A DNA stretch of 64,000 bases, from positions 4,147,001 through 4,211,000 of the forward strand of contig NZ_CP034443.1 in assembly GCF_003952365.1 (NCBI RefSeq). Direction: 5' to 3'. How positions within the stretch are numbered: the stretch's first letter is position 1; each line of letters begins with the position of its first letter. The position numbers and the translations under genes were made by a program. Shown in pieces: positions 51,074 to 63,200 of the stretch. The notes below the pieces were generated by a model, which was not told where the DNA came from, did no database searches, and worked only from the letters and a program-made list of their open reading frames with translations. The stretch is from Mesorhizobium sp. M9A.F.Ca.ET.002.03.1.2. GTDB taxonomy: Bacteria; Pseudomonadota; Alphaproteobacteria; Rhizobiales; Rhizobiaceae.

Positions 51074-52312
51074 ATGATGGCTGGAGAGAGCAAAGATCGG
51101 GCAGGGGAGGTTCGCATCTGGCGCAACGCCCGCCTGGCGACCATGGCCGAAAGCGCCGTTGGACTTGGCATCGTCGAACACGGCGCGATCGCCGCGCGCG
51201 ATGACGCGATCGTCTATGCCGGCCCGGAAGCCGACATGCCGGCAGTGCTCAGCCAGAGCGGTGAGATTGTCGATTGCGAAGGCCGCTGGATCACGCCAGG
51301 CCTGATCGACTGCCATACCCATCTGATCCATGCCGGCGATCGCGCCAACGAATTCGAGATGCGGCTGGCCGGCGCTACCTATGAAGAGGTCACCAAGGCC
51401 GGCGGCGGCATCGTCTCGTCGGTCAAGGCGCTGCGCGCTGCCAGTGAGCATGAACTGGTTGCGCAGTCGCTGCCGCGCCTCGATGCGCTGATCGCCGAAG
51501 GCCTCACCACCATCGAAATCAAGTCGGGGTACGGCCTCGACATCGAAAACGAGAAGAAGTCGCTGCGCGCAGCGCGGCTCCTGGGCGAACACCGTCCGGT
51601 AACGGTGAGGACGAGCTTCCTCGGCGCTCACGCGCTGCCGCCAGAAGCCAATGGCGACAAGGACGGTTTTATCGATCTGGTCGCAAAGGAAATTTTGCCG
51701 GCCGTCGCCGCCGAGGGCCTAGCCGATGCCGTCGACGGCTTTTGCGAGGGCATCGCCTTTTCGCCGGTGCATATCTCTCGCGTGTTCGATGCGGCGAAGG
51801 CGGTGGGTCTGCCGGTAAAACTCCATGCCGACCAATTGTCCAATCTGCACGGCGCCGAACTCGCAGCGCGCTACGGGGCGCTGTCGGCAGACCACCTCGA
51901 ATACACTGACGAGGCGGGTGCCGCGGCGATGGCGAAGGCCGGAACCGTGGCGACGATCCTGCCCGGCGCCTATTATTTCATCCGCGAGACCAAGAAGCCG
52001 CCGGTCGGCCTGTTTCGCCAGCACGGCGTCAAAATGGCGGTCGCCACCGATTGCAATCCCGGCACCTCGCCGCTGACCTCGCTGCTGCTGACCATGAACA
52101 TGGCGGCGACCTTGTTTGGCCTGACGATCGACGAATGCCTTGCCGGTGTCACCCGCGAGGCCGCCCGTGCGCTGGGGCTGCTCGGACGGACCGGCACGCT
52201 GGAGGCCGGAAAGTCGGTCGATCTGGCGATCTGGGACATCGAGCGCCCGGCCGAACTCGTCTATCGCATGGGCTTCAATCCGCTGCATGCCCGCATCTGG
52301 AGAGGACGATGA
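51074..52312 (+). CDS. hutI: Imidazolonepropionase
   Basis: 412-residue amidohydrolase of the histidine pathway, opening imidazolone propionate to formiminoglutamate. [15 protein letters not shown] holds the metal HxH (H81, H83); KLHADQLSN and [10 protein letters not shown] carry later ligands, and [10 protein letters not shown] is typical. ATG 51074 begins 26 bp after the HutC-type palindrome. It is first gene of hutIHGUD and overlaps hutH by 4 nt (ATGA). Confidence 0.95.
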   Translation: MMAGESKDRAGEVRIWRNARLATMAESAVGLGIVEHGAIAARDDAIVYAGPEADMPAVLSQSGEIVDCEGRWITPGLIDCHTHLIHAGDRANEFEMRLAGATYEEVTKAGGGIVSSVKALRAASEHELVAQSLPRLDALIAEGLTTIEIKSGYGLDIENEKKSLRAARLLGEHRPVTVRTSFLGAHALPPEANGDKDGFIDLVAKEILPAVAAEGLADAVDGFCEGIAFSPVHISRVFDAAKAVGLPVKLHADQLSNLHGAELAARYGALSADHLEYTDEAGAAAMAKAGTVATILPGAYYFIRETKKPPVGLFRQHGVKMAVATDCNPGTSPLTSLLLTMNMAATLFGLTIDECLAGVTREAARALGLLGRTGTLEAGKSVDLAIWDIERPAELVYRMGFNPLHARIWRGR

Positions 52313-53844
52313 GCGAACTCAAACTCAAGCCGGGCAACGCAACGCTGGCCGACTGGCGCGAAATCTATCGTGGCGCCGTGCCGAAGCTGGACGCTGCCTG
52401 CCGGCCGAAGATCAAGGCCAGCGCCGAGGCGGTTGCGCGGATCGTCGCCAAGGGTGAGCCGGTCTATGGCATCAACACCGGTTTCGGCAAATTGGCCAGC
52501 GTCCGCATTCCCGCCGCCGACCTCGAAACCCTTCAACGCAACATCGTGCTGTCCCATGCCGCCGGCGTCGGCGAACCAATGCCGGTTGCTGTTTGCCGGC
52601 TGATGATGGCGCTGAAGCTGGCCAGCCTGGCGCAGGGCGCTTCCGGCGTGCGGCCGCAGACCATCGAGCTGCTGGAAGCAATGCTCGCCAACGACGTCAT
52701 CCCGGTGGTGCCGGCGCAAGGATCCGTCGGCGCATCCGGTGATCTTGCGCCGCTATCGCACATGACGGCGGTGATGATCGGCGTCGGCGAATGCTTTACC
52801 CCGCATGGCCGCGTTCCGGCCAAGGTCGCCTTTGTCTCGCACGGGCTGGAGCCGGTGACTTTAGGCGCCAAGGAAGGGTTGGCGCTGCTCAACGGCACGC
52901 AGTTCTCGACGGCTTACGCGTTGGCCGCCCTGTTCGACGCCGAAGTGCTCTACCAATCGGCGCTCGTCGCCGGCGCGCTTTCGACCGACGCCGCCAAGGG
53001 CTCCGACGCCCCCTTCGATCCGCGCATCCATCTGCTCAGGAAGCATCCTGGCCAGATCGAGACGGCAGAGGCGCTGCGCAATCTGATGGCCGGCAGCGCC
53101 ATCCGTGAATCGCACCGGCTCGGCGACGAGCGCGTGCAGGACCCGTACTGCTTGCGCTGCCAGCCGCAGGTGATGGGCGCCGCGCTCAGCGTGCTGCGCC
53201 AGGCCGCCGACACGCTGGCCACCGAGGCTAACGGCGTCACCGACAATCCGCTGATCTTCGCCGAGGACGACACAGCGCTTTCCGGCGGCAATTTCCACGC
53301 CGAGCCGGTGGCCTTCGCCGCCGACATGATCGCGCTCGCCGTCTGCGAAATCGGCTCGCTGTCGGAACGGCGCATAGCCATGCTGGTCGACCCGGCGCTG
53401 TCGGGCATGCCGGCCTTCCTGACGCCGAAGCCCGGCTTGAATTCCGGCTTCATGATCCCGCAAGTGACGGCGGCAGCACTCGTCTCGGAAAACAAGCAGA
53501 AGGCCTATCCGGCCAGCGTCGATTCGATCCCGACCTCGGCCAACCAGGAGGACCACGTCTCGATGGCAGCGCACGGTGCGCGCCGGCTGATCGGCATGGT
53601 CGAGAATGCGGCGGCCGTCATCGGCATCGAATTGCTGGCCGCGGCGCAAGGCTGCGATTTCCATACGCCGCTGGCGTCGAGTGCCGCACTCGAGGCTGTG
53701 CGAAAACTGGTCAGGGCCGAGGTGCCGCATCTCGACAACGACCGGCATTTCCACCCCGACATGGAAAAGGCCATCGCCATGGTGCGCAGCGGCGCGGCGG
53801 TGAGGGCGGCGGGCGCGGTGGCGCTGCCGGGGATTACGTCATGA
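52309..53844 (+). CDS. hutH: Histidine ammonia-lyase
   Basis: 511-residue lyase removing ammonia from histidine to give urocanate. The MIO cofactor forms from A142-S143-G144 in [24 protein letters not shown] near residue 53, [10 protein letters not shown], and the [14 protein letters not shown] segment are conserved. The ATG overlaps the hutI stop by 4 nt; AGAGGA is the ribosome site. It is second in hutIHGUD, 55 nt before hutG. Confidence 0.96.
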   Translation: MSELKLKPGNATLADWREIYRGAVPKLDAACRPKIKASAEAVARIVAKGEPVYGINTGFGKLASVRIPAADLETLQRNIVLSHAAGVGEPMPVAVCRLMMALKLASLAQGASGVRPQTIELLEAMLANDVIPVVPAQGSVGASGDLAPLSHMTAVMIGVGECFTPHGRVPAKVAFVSHGLEPVTLGAKEGLALLNGTQFSTAYALAALFDAEVLYQSALVAGALSTDAAKGSDAPFDPRIHLLRKHPGQIETAEALRNLMAGSAIRESHRLGDERVQDPYCLRCQPQVMGAALSVLRQAADTLATEANGVTDNPLIFAEDDTALSGGNFHAEPVAFAADMIALAVCEIGSLSERRIAMLVDPALSGMPAFLTPKPGLNSGFMIPQVTAAALVSENKQKAYPASVDSIPTSANQEDHVSMAAHGARRLIGMVENAAAVIGIELLAAAQGCDFHTPLASSAALEAVRKLVRAEVPHLDNDRHFHPDMEKAIAMVRSGAAVRAAGAVALPGITS

Positions 53845-53899
53845 GAGCGTATATCATGACAGGGGGGCGCCGTAGAGCTCCAACCTGCGGAGATCACTC

Positions 53900-54718
53900 A
53901 TGACGTCACCCTCCTGGCTCACCGTCGCTCAGGGCACGGCCCCCCTGCTGGTCTCGATCCCGCACACCGGCATCGATCTCACCGGCCTTGAGAACCGGCT
54001 GGCCTCGCCCTGGATCGGCCGTCGCGACGCCGACTGGTGGATCGACAAGCTCTATGATTTCGCCGAAGGCCTCGGCGCGACGGTGGTGCATACGGCGATC
54101 TCGCGCACCGTTATCGACGTCAATCGCGATCCGTCCGGCGCCTCGCTCTATCCCGGCCAGGCGACGACCGGTCTCTGCCCGACCGAAACCTTCGATGGCG
54201 ATCCGCTCTATCGCGAGGGCGAAGAGCCGGGACCGTCGGAGATCGGCGAGCGCCGCGAAAAATTCTTTGTGCCCTATCATGCCGCCTTGCAGGCCGAGAT
54301 CGACAGGCTGCGCGCCTTGCACCGCAAGATCGTCATCTATGACTGCCACTCGATCCGCTCGGTATTGCCGCGCCTGTTCGAGGGTACGCTGCCGGTGTTC
54401 AGTCTCGGCACCAACGACGGCAACAGCGCCGATCCGGCCCTGCAGGCGATGGTCGGCCAGATCCTGGCCGAAACCGGCGAGACCTTCGTCGTCAACGGCC
54501 GTTTCAAGGGCGGCTGGATCACGCGCCATTTCGGCCAGCCGCAAAACGGCATCCATGCGCTGCAGATGGAATTGTCCAACCGCGGCTACATGCGTGAGCC
54601 CGAAGGCAAGGGTGCGCCGGACAATTGGCCGGTGCCCTACGATGCCGATTTTGCGGCGCCGATCCGCGTGACGCTGAAGAAGATCCTCGAAAGCGCGATT
54701 GCCTGGGCTGAAGGCTGA
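53900..54718 (+). CDS. hutG: N-formylglutamate deformylase
   Basis: 272-residue N-formylglutamate amidohydrolase releasing formate and glutamate, last step of the five-step histidine route. [11 protein letters not shown] near the N-terminus, [24 protein letters not shown] and [12 protein letters not shown] are family motifs with likely zinc and substrate residues. ATG 53900. It follows hutH by 55 nt and precedes hutU by 34 nt. With hutF it confirms the formylglutamate branch. Confidence 0.94.
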   Translation: MTSPSWLTVAQGTAPLLVSIPHTGIDLTGLENRLASPWIGRRDADWWIDKLYDFAEGLGATVVHTAISRTVIDVNRDPSGASLYPGQATTGLCPTETFDGDPLYREGEEPGPSEIGERREKFFVPYHAALQAEIDRLRALHRKIVIYDCHSIRSVLPRLFEGTLPVFSLGTNDGNSADPALQAMVGQILAETGETFVVNGRFKGGWITRHFGQPQNGIHALQMELSNRGYMREPEGKGAPDNWPVPYDADFAAPIRVTLKKILESAIAWAEG

Positions 54719-54752
54719 CGCGCCGCCGCCATTCGAAAGGGACAGTGACACC

Positions 54753-56423
54753 ATGACCGATCCTCGTCATAACATCCGCGAAGTCCGCAGCCCGCGCGGC
54801 AGCGAGCTCAACGCCCGCACATGGCTGACCGAAGCGCCGTTGCGCATGCTGATGAACAATCTCGATCCCGATGTCGCCGAAAACCCCAACGAACTGGTCG
54901 TCTATGGCGGCATCGGCCGGGCGGCGCGCACCTGGAACGATTTCGACCGCATCGTCGCCTCTCTGAAGACGCTTGGAGATGACGAGACGCTCCTGGTGCA
55001 GTCCGGCAAGCCGGTCGGCGTGTTTCGCACGCACACCGATGCGCCGCGCGTGCTGATCGCCAATTCGAACCTCGTGCCGCACTGGGCGACGTGGGAGAAA
55101 TTCAACGAGCTCGATAAGAAGGGCCTGATGATGTACGGCCAGATGACGGCCGGCTCGTGGATCTATATCGGCACGCAAGGCATCGTGCAGGGCACTTATG
55201 AGACCTTCGTCGAGGCCGGCCGCCAGCATTATGGCGGCGATCTCAGGGGCAGATGGATCCTGACCGGCGGCCTCGGCGGCATGGGCGGCGCCCAGCCGCT
55301 GGCCGCGGTCATGGCCGGCGCCTGCTGCCTGGCGATCGAATGCGATCCCGACCGCATCGATTTCAGGCTGCGCACCCGCTATGTCGACGAACGCGCCGAC
55401 ACGCTCGACGAGGCCCTGGAGAAGATCGACCGCTGGACCAGGGCAGGCGAGGCTAAATCGGTCGGCCTCGTTGGCAACACCGCCGACATCGTGCCGGAAC
55501 TGGTGCGCCGCGGCGTGCGCCCCGACATGGTCACCGATCAGACGTCGGCGCATGATCCGCTCAACGGCTATCTGCCCAAGGGCTGGTCGCTCGCCGAATG
55601 GCGCGAGAAGCGCACCAGCGACCCGAAGGCGGTCGAGAAGGCGGCGCGCGCGTCGATGCGCGAACATGTCGAGGCGATGGTGGCGTTCTGGAACGCCGGC
55701 GTGCCGACGCTCGACTACGGCAACAACATCCGGCAGGTGGCGAAGGAGGAAGGGTTCGAGAACGCCTTTGCCTTCCCGGGTTTCGTGCCGGCCTACATCC
55801 GCCCGCTGTTTTGCCGCGGCATCGGCCCGTTCCGCTGGGCAGCCCTCTCAGGCGATCCCGAGGACATCTACAAGACCGACGCCAAGGTGCGCGAACTGAC
55901 GCCCGGCAACACCCACCTGCACAACTGGCTCGACATGGCGCGCGAGCGCATTTCTTTCCAGGGTCTGCCGGCGCGCATCTGCTGGGTCGGCCTCGGCGAC
56001 CGCCACCGGCTCGGCCTCGCCTTTAACGAAATGGTGGCGAAGGGCGAGCTCAAGGCGCCGGTCGTGATCGGCCGCGACCATCTCGATTCCGGCTCGGTCG
56101 CCTCGCCGAACCGCGAGACGGAATCGATGAAGGACGGCTCGGATGCCGTATCCGACTGGCCGTTGCTCAACGCGCTGCTCAACACCGCCTCCGGCGCAAC
56201 CTGGGTGTCGCTGCATCATGGCGGCGGCGTCGGCATGGGCTTTTCGCAGCATGCCGGCATGGTCATCGTCGCCGACGGCACACGCGAAGCCGCCAAACGC
56301 CTCGAGCGTGTTTTGTGGAACGACCCGGCGACCGGCGTCATGCGCCACGCCGATGCCGGATATGACATTGCCATCGACTGCGCCAGGGAGCACCAGCTCA
56401 ACCTGCCCGGCATCCTCGGCTGA
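54753..56423 (+). CDS. hutU: Urocanate hydratase
   Basis: 556-residue NAD-dependent urocanase converting urocanate to imidazolone propionate. [14 protein letters not shown] near residue 51, the NAD-binding [11 protein letters not shown] (from about 171), and [17 protein letters not shown] with [10 protein letters not shown] near the C-terminus are all conserved. Length matches the family if ATG 54753 is used. It is fourth in hutIHGUD; hutD starts 8 nt after its stop. Confidence 0.96.
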   Translation: MTDPRHNIREVRSPRGSELNARTWLTEAPLRMLMNNLDPDVAENPNELVVYGGIGRAARTWNDFDRIVASLKTLGDDETLLVQSGKPVGVFRTHTDAPRVLIANSNLVPHWATWEKFNELDKKGLMMYGQMTAGSWIYIGTQGIVQGTYETFVEAGRQHYGGDLRGRWILTGGLGGMGGAQPLAAVMAGACCLAIECDPDRIDFRLRTRYVDERADTLDEALEKIDRWTRAGEAKSVGLVGNTADIVPELVRRGVRPDMVTDQTSAHDPLNGYLPKGWSLAEWREKRTSDPKAVEKAARASMREHVEAMVAFWNAGVPTLDYGNNIRQVAKEEGFENAFAFPGFVPAYIRPLFCRGIGPFRWAALSGDPEDIYKTDAKVRELTPGNTHLHNWLDMARERISFQGLPARICWVGLGDRHRLGLAFNEMVAKGELKAPVVIGRDHLDSGSVASPNRETESMKDGSDAVSDWPLLNALLNTASGATWVSLHHGGGVGMGFSQHAGMVIVADGTREAAKRLERVLWNDPATGVMRHADAGYDIAIDCAREHQLNLPGILG

Positions 56424-56431
56424 GCCGCACC

Positions 56432-57019
56432 TTGCGCATCCTCCGGGCAGCCGAATACCGGTCCATGCCGTGGAAGAACGGCGGCGGGGTGACGACGGAA
56501 ATCGCCGTCTCGCCGGCTGGTGCAGCGCTCGACGCTTTCGACTGGCGCGTCTCCATGGCGCGCGTCGAAAGCGGCGGGCCCTTCTCCGGTTTTGCCGGAG
56601 TGGACCGAACCTTGGCCGTGCTGGAAGGCGAGGGGGTTGTCCTTGATATCGCTGGCCGCTCGGCAGCAACGGTGACCAGGGCTTCCGCCCCGCTCTCCTT
56701 TCCCGCCGATGTCCCGACGCAGGCGGCTCTGATCGCCGGTCCGATCATCGATCTCAACGTCATGACGCGGCGCGGACGGATGACCCACGCTGTCGAACGC
56801 GTGGTGATTTCGGCCCCGACGGACATCCAGTCGGCGGCCGATGCGACCCTCATCCTGAGTCTTGACGGGGGGATCACGGTGGCCGGCGCGGCGCCTGTCC
56901 GCATCGGGCCGCGCGACACGCTGTTGCTCAGGCCGGACGCCATGAAACTGCGCCTGGAGCCTGCCCGGACGGCGTCGCTGTTCGTGATCCGCATCGATCG
57001 CGTTGCTGCAAACGATTAA
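56432..57019 (+). CDS. hutD: HutD/Ves family protein
   Basis: 195-residue HutD-family cupin-like protein: RILRAAEYRSMPWKNGGGVTTEIAVSP opening with the conserved MPWKNGGG, DWRVSMARVESGGPFSGFAGVDRTLAVLEG, and DLNVMTRRG. HutD proteins are thought to limit the level of hut intermediates (bicupin fold, binding formylglutamate or urocanate), not to catalyse a step. TTG 56432, 8 nt after hutU. Last gene of the hut operon. Confidence 0.88.
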   Translation: MRILRAAEYRSMPWKNGGGVTTEIAVSPAGAALDAFDWRVSMARVESGGPFSGFAGVDRTLAVLEGEGVVLDIAGRSAATVTRASAPLSFPADVPTQAALIAGPIIDLNVMTRRGRMTHAVERVVISAPTDIQSAADATLILSLDGGITVAGAAPVRIGPRDTLLLRPDAMKLRLEPARTASLFVIRIDRVAAND

Positions 57020-57265
57020 CGCCTGTTTCGAAACATGATCGCGACACCGGCAAAATATGCCGTAAGCTCAAGCTCACATCACGAAAAAGCCCGAATCCTT
57101 CCGTCGATCAAGGCCCGACGGAAGCGAGGGGGTGCTCGTCTGGAAGTCGTGCTGCGAAAACAGACTTTCGGCCATGTTTCGATGCAACCAATTGCATTTG
57201 AATCGGTTTTAGGGACATTGCCGTGGCGGTGACGCCGCTATGCGTCCCCCTATGCGGAATTTTCA

Positions 57266-60200
57266 ATGAATATCCAGACAAATCCCACCCAAATGGAAAA
57301 GACGAGCGCGAGCTTCCCGGCCATCACGGAAGAGCCGATACGCTCCAATTTCCTGCCGGAAGAGCGCCTGCGCACGCTGGGTACAAGCCTCGCCGAGAAC
57401 GACGTCAGGGATCTGTTCGGCCTGGAGCCGTTCGAGTTCCAGTCACGCATCCGCGACAGCGCCAGGAAGATCCTCGAAGTCTACCGCTCGACCAACGCCG
57501 CGCAGGCGAGAGGCGAGACCATCACCCCGGCGGCGCAATGGCTGCTCGACAACAACTATCTGGTCGAGGAAACCATCTTTCAGGTTAAGCGCGACCTGCC
57601 GCGCCGTTTCTATCGGCAGTTGCCCACCCTGAAACTGTCCGACGGCGCCAGCGTGCCGCGCGCGCTTGCGCTGGCCTGGACCTATGTCGCGCATTCGGAC
57701 AGTTCCGTCTCGGCGACGATGTTCAAGGCGATCGTCGAAGGCTTTCAGGCTGTCGAGCCGTTGAAGATCGGCGAACTCTGGGCGCTGCCGTCACTGCTGC
57801 GTTTCGTTCTGATCGAAAATCTTCGCCGGATCGCGGTTCGGGTCAATCGCACCCGGCAGATGCGCCAGATTGCCAACGAGGTTGCCGATCGCGTGCTGGC
57901 GATCGACGACAGCGCCGACCGTCAGGCGATCCTGTCGAGCTACGTCCCCCATGCACAGGACACCACCTTTGCCACCCAATTGCTCTACCGGCTGCGCGAC
58001 GGGTCGCAAAATGCCGGCAGGGCGCTGGAATGGCTGGAGAACGAGCTTGAAAAGTCCGGCTCCGATGCCGAGGAGATCATCATCAGCGAGCATCGCACGC
58101 TGTCCGGCGGCAATGTGACCACTGGTAACATCATCCGCGGCCTCAGACTCATCAACGATATCGACTGGACGGTTTGGTTCGAAGGTGTCAGCCGCATCGA
58201 CACCTTGCTGCGCGAGCGCACCGACTTCGCCACGCTCGATTTCTTCTCGCGCGACCAGTATCGGACCGCGATCGAGGAATTGGCGCGCCGCTCCGACCGT
58301 TCCGAATTCCGCGTCGCCGAAAAGGCCATCGAACTCGCCGGCCACGCCGCTGTCACCGATACGACCGGCACCGGTCCGACCGATCACACCGACGTCGGGT
58401 TCTTTCTGGTCGGCCCGCGCCGGCTGGAACTGGAAAAAGCGATCGGCTATCGGCCGACCGTCAGCGTCGCGACCAAACGGGCGTTCGGCAAGACCGGATG
58501 GCTGGGCATTGTCGTGCCGGTGTTCGCGCTGACGGCCCTGCTTCTGGTCCTCTCCGGCAACGCCCTTGCCAATCTCGGCCTGTCCGTGCCGTCGATCGTC
58601 TTGATGCTGGCGCTGTTTGCCGTGCCGGCCAGCGAGGGCGCGCTTGCCTTCTTCAACACCGTCGTATCGTTGTTCCTGAAGCCGACGCGCCTCGTCGGCT
58701 ACGACTACAGACGCGGCATGCCGCCGGAGGCGCGCACCCTGGTGGTGGTGCCGTCGCTGATCGGCTCGCGCGACGACGTCGAGGAGAACATCCGCAACAT
58801 CGAAGTGCATCACCTGGCCAACACGGCGGACGAAATCCATTTCGCTCTGCTTTCGGACTGGCCGGACAGCAAAACCGAAATCGATGCGGCCGATATTGAG
58901 ATCCTCCAATATGCCCGCGACGAGATCGCACGGCTGAACGCCCGCTATCCCAGCGAAGGCGCGCCGCGTTTCTACGTCCTGCACCGCCGGCGGCTCTACA
59001 ATGAATCCCAGGGCGCCTGGATGGGCTGGGAACGCAAGCGGGGCAAGCTGCACGAACTGAATCTTCTGCTGCGCGGCGACAGCGACACCACCTTCCTGCC
59101 GCTGGATGTGCCGTTGCCGGAAAACGTCGTCCATGTAATGACGCTGGACGCCGACACGCGCACCACCCGCGATGCCGTCGCCGCGTTGGTCGGCAAGCTT
59201 TGCCATCCGCTCAACCGCCCGCATTTCGACGCGGCAAAGCGCCTTGTCACCGCCGGCTACACCATCCTGCAGCCGCGCATCACCGCCTCGCTGACCAGCG
59301 GTGACGAGGCATCCTTCTTCCAGCGGGTCTTTTCCGCCAATCGCGGCCTCGATCCTTACGTCTTTGCCGTCTCGGATATCTATCAGGACGTCTTCGGCGA
59401 CGGCTCCTTCACCGGCAAGGGCCTCTATCATGTCGATGCCTTCGAAGCGGCGCTGAAGGGCCGCATCGAGGAAAACACCATCCTCAGCCACGATCTGCTC
59501 GAAGGCGCTCTGGCACGCGCGGCGCTGGTCACGGACGTCGAACTGGTCGAGGATTATCCGACACGCTATTCGGTCGACGCATCGCGCCACCATCGCTGGG
59601 CGCGCGGCGACTGGCAGCTTCTGGGCTTCCTTCTCGATCCACGCTCCGGCGTGCCGGCGCTGTCACGCTGGAAGATGGTCGACAATCTGCGCCGCTCGCT
59701 GACGCCGATCTTCTGGGTGATGGCGGCGATCGCAGGCTGGACGCTGCTGCCCTTCACGCAGGCCGCGCAATGGCAGGCGCTGCTGATCCTCACACTGTTC
59801 ATGGCGCCGACGTTCGACATCGTCCACGCCATCCTGCCAAAAAGTGGCGACCAGACGCCGCGCGGCCATTTCTCGGCGCTGGCGCGCGACGTTGTCTTCG
59901 GCACCGCCCTGGTGGCCCTGAAGATCGTGCTGATGGCGCACAATGCCTGGATGATGGGCGATGCCATCATCCGTACGCTCTATCGCCTGTTCGTCAGCCG
60001 CCAGAACCTGCTCGAATGGCGCACCGCCTCGCAGGCGCACAAGAATGGCGACAACGATCTCGGCTCCTATTACGGCATGATGTATGGCGCGGTGATTGTC
60101 GGCGTCGTCGGCCTCGCCATTCCGGTTCTGGCCGATTCCACCGGCGCTTTCGTCGCCTTCTTCTTCGCGCTGTTCTGGATCGGCTCGCCGGCCTTCGCCT

Positions 60201-63200
60201 GCTGGATCAGCCGCTCGGCCGAAACCGAGGACCGCTTGCGCATATCGGCGGCCGACATCCATGCGCTGCGCACGGTCGCGCGGCGTACATGGCATTATTT
60301 CGAGACCTTCGTGACGGCCGAGCACCACAATCTGCCGCCCGACAATTTCCAGGAAAGTCCGGCGCCAGTCGTGGCCCCCGCACTTCGCCGACCAATATCG
60401 GCGTCTATCTCCTGTCCGTGATTTCGGCGCGCGACTTCGGCTGGATCAGCCTGTCCGACGCCACCACCCGCATAGACGCCACGATGTCGACCATCGAGAG
60501 CATGCCGCGTGAGCGCGGCCATCTCTTCAACTGGTATGACACGACGACGCTGAAGCCGCTCTATCCGCTTTACATTTCCGCCGTCGACAGCGGCAATCTC
60601 GCCGGCCATCTGGTGGCGGTGGCGGCCGCCTGCGCCGAATGGGCGGAAGCACCTGCGGTCCATCTTCAGGGCGACTTCGAGGGCATTCTCGATACGGTGA
60701 CGATCCTCGACGAAAGCCTGGCGGCGTTGCCTGACGACCGCCGCCAGTTGCGGCCGTTGCGCCAACGGCTCGCCGATCGCCTCGACGGCATGCGGCGGGC
60801 GGTCGAATCGATCAAGGCACAACCCGAGATGGCGTCGATCCGCACCATCAACCTCGCCGTTCTGGCCGGCGAGATCCGCAAGCTCGCAACCGCCATCCAT
60901 ACCGAGGCCGCATCGACACCGAGCGACATCATCGCCGACTGGGCGGCGAGACTGGAAGCCACCTGCGAGGCGCATGTCCATGACGCACATAGCGACGACA
61001 ATGCCGTCGAAGCCTTGCGGGCCAAGCTTTTGTCGTTGCGCGAGCGCACGCGCCGCTTCGCTTTCGAGATGGATTTCTCCTTCCTTATGCGGAAGGAACG
61101 CAAGCTCCTGTCGATCGGCTACCGGGTCGAGGAGCATCAGCTCGACGAAAGCTGCTACGACCTCCTGGCTTCCGAGGCGCGGCTGACAAGCCTGTTCGCC
61201 ATCGCCAAGGGCGATCTGCCGACGGAGCACTGGTTCCACCTCGGCCGGCCGATCGTCGAGATCGGTTTCCAGGGCGCGCTGATGTCCTGGTCCGGCTCGA
61301 TGTTCGAGTATCTGATGCCGCCGCTGGTGATGAAGGAGCCGCAGGGCAGCATCCTCAACCAGACCAGCAAGCTCATCATCAAGCGCCAGATCCAGTACGG
61401 CCGCTCGAAGAATGTGCCCTGGGGGATTTCGGAAGCCGCCTACAACGCCCGCGACCGCGAACTGACCTACCAGTATACCAATTTCGGCGTGCCCGGGCTG
61501 GGCCTGAAGCGAGGTCTTGGCCAGAACACGGTGATTGCACCTTACGCGACCGTGCTGGCGGCGCAGTTCACCCCGCGTGAATCAGTGCAGAACCTGGCTA
61601 GGCTACGGCAGATCGGCGCCCTTGGCCGGCACGGCTTTTACGATGCGGTCGATTTCACGCCGCAGCGTGTGCCGGACGGCACCGACCATGCCGTCGTGCT
61701 GAACTACATGGCCCACCATTCCGGCATGTCGATCGCCGCCGTTGCCGACGCCATCTTCGAAGGACGCCTGCGCGACCGCTTCCACAGCGATCCGGTGATC
61801 GAGTCGGCCGAGTTGCTGCTACAGGAAAGAGCGCCGCGCGACATCCCCACCGCCACCGTCAGGACCGAGGCCGACGAACGGTCGAAGGACGAAACCGAAG
61901 TCGAGAGCCCCGATACGCGCATCGTGCTCGACCCGCGCAGGGCGCTGCGTTCGACCAGCGTCATGTCCAATGGCCGCTACTCGGTTATGGTCACCGCGAC
62001 CGGCTCCGGTTATAGCCGCTGGGGCGAGCTTGCCGTCACGCGCTGGCAGCCGGACCCGACCGAGGATCGGCTTGGCTCCTACATCTTCCTGCGCGATGCC
62101 GGCACCGGCGACTGGTGGTCGGCCACCGCCGAGCCCAAGCGTGCCCCCGACGAAGTGGTGCAGACGCTGTTCTCCGACGACAAGGCGAGCTTCGTCAAAT
62201 CGCTGGGATCGCTGCGTTCGGAGGTCGAATGCATCGTCATCTCGGAGGGAAACGGCGAAGGCAGGCGGGTGACGCTCTACAATGACGGCGCGGTCGACCG
62301 GCATATTGAAGTGACCTCTTTTGCCGAACTGGTGCTGGGCTCTGACGTATCCGACAACGCGCATCCGGCCTTCTCGAAAATGTTCGTGGAAACCGAGATC
62401 GCTGCGAATAACGCGGCGATCTTCGCCACAAGGCGCAAGCGGGAAGCGAACGAGCCTGACGTCACCATGGTGCATTTCGTCACCGATCCGTCCGGGTCGA
62501 CGCGCGACGCCGAGGCCGAGACCGACCGGCGCGCCTTCATCGGCCGCGGCCGTACCATTGCCGAGGCCGCCGCCTTCGATCCCGGCGCCAAGCTCGGCGG
62601 CCATTCCGGCTTCACGCTGGATCCGGTTGCCGCACTTCGCCGGCAGGTGCGCGTGCCGGCCAACAAGAAGATCTCGCTGACCTTCTGGACTGCCGTCGGC
62701 GCCAACCGTGCCGAACTCGAAGAAGCCGTTGCGCGGCTCGATCATCCGGAAGCCTTCGCCCGCCAGGCGATGCTCGCCTGGACCCGCTCGCAGGTGCAGA
62801 CCCGTCATCTCGGCCTCAGCCTGGCCGACGCCGCCAATGTGCAGAAGCTGGCACGCTATTTGATCTATCCCGATCCGTTCCTGCGCCTTCCGGCCGAATC
62901 GATCGCCTCCGGGCTCGGCAGGCAGTCCAGCCTGTGGCCGACCAGCATATCCGGCGACCTTCCGATTTTCCTGGTCAGGATTGGCGACGTCGCCGACCTG
63001 GAGATCATCGCCCAGGCGCTCCGCTTCCAGGAATACATGCGCGCCCGCGGCATGATGATCGACTTTGTCGTCGTCAACGAGCAGGCTTCATCCTACGTGC
63101 AGGATCTGCAACGGGCGGTCGAAACGCTGTGCGAAAACAGCCGCCTGCGCGGCAAGGAACTCGGACCCCGCCAGCACATCTTCGCGGTGCGCCGCGACCT

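Noticed and set aside
57035..57232. Small frame between hutD and ndvB
   Set aside because: It has no ribosome site, no family pattern and basic low-complexity composition. The 246-base gap more likely holds the ndvB promoter.
57791..59593. 600-codon minus-strand frame within ndvB
   Set aside because: It mirrors the codon bias of ndvB and lacks domains or a ribosome site; high-GC antisense frames of this size are common.
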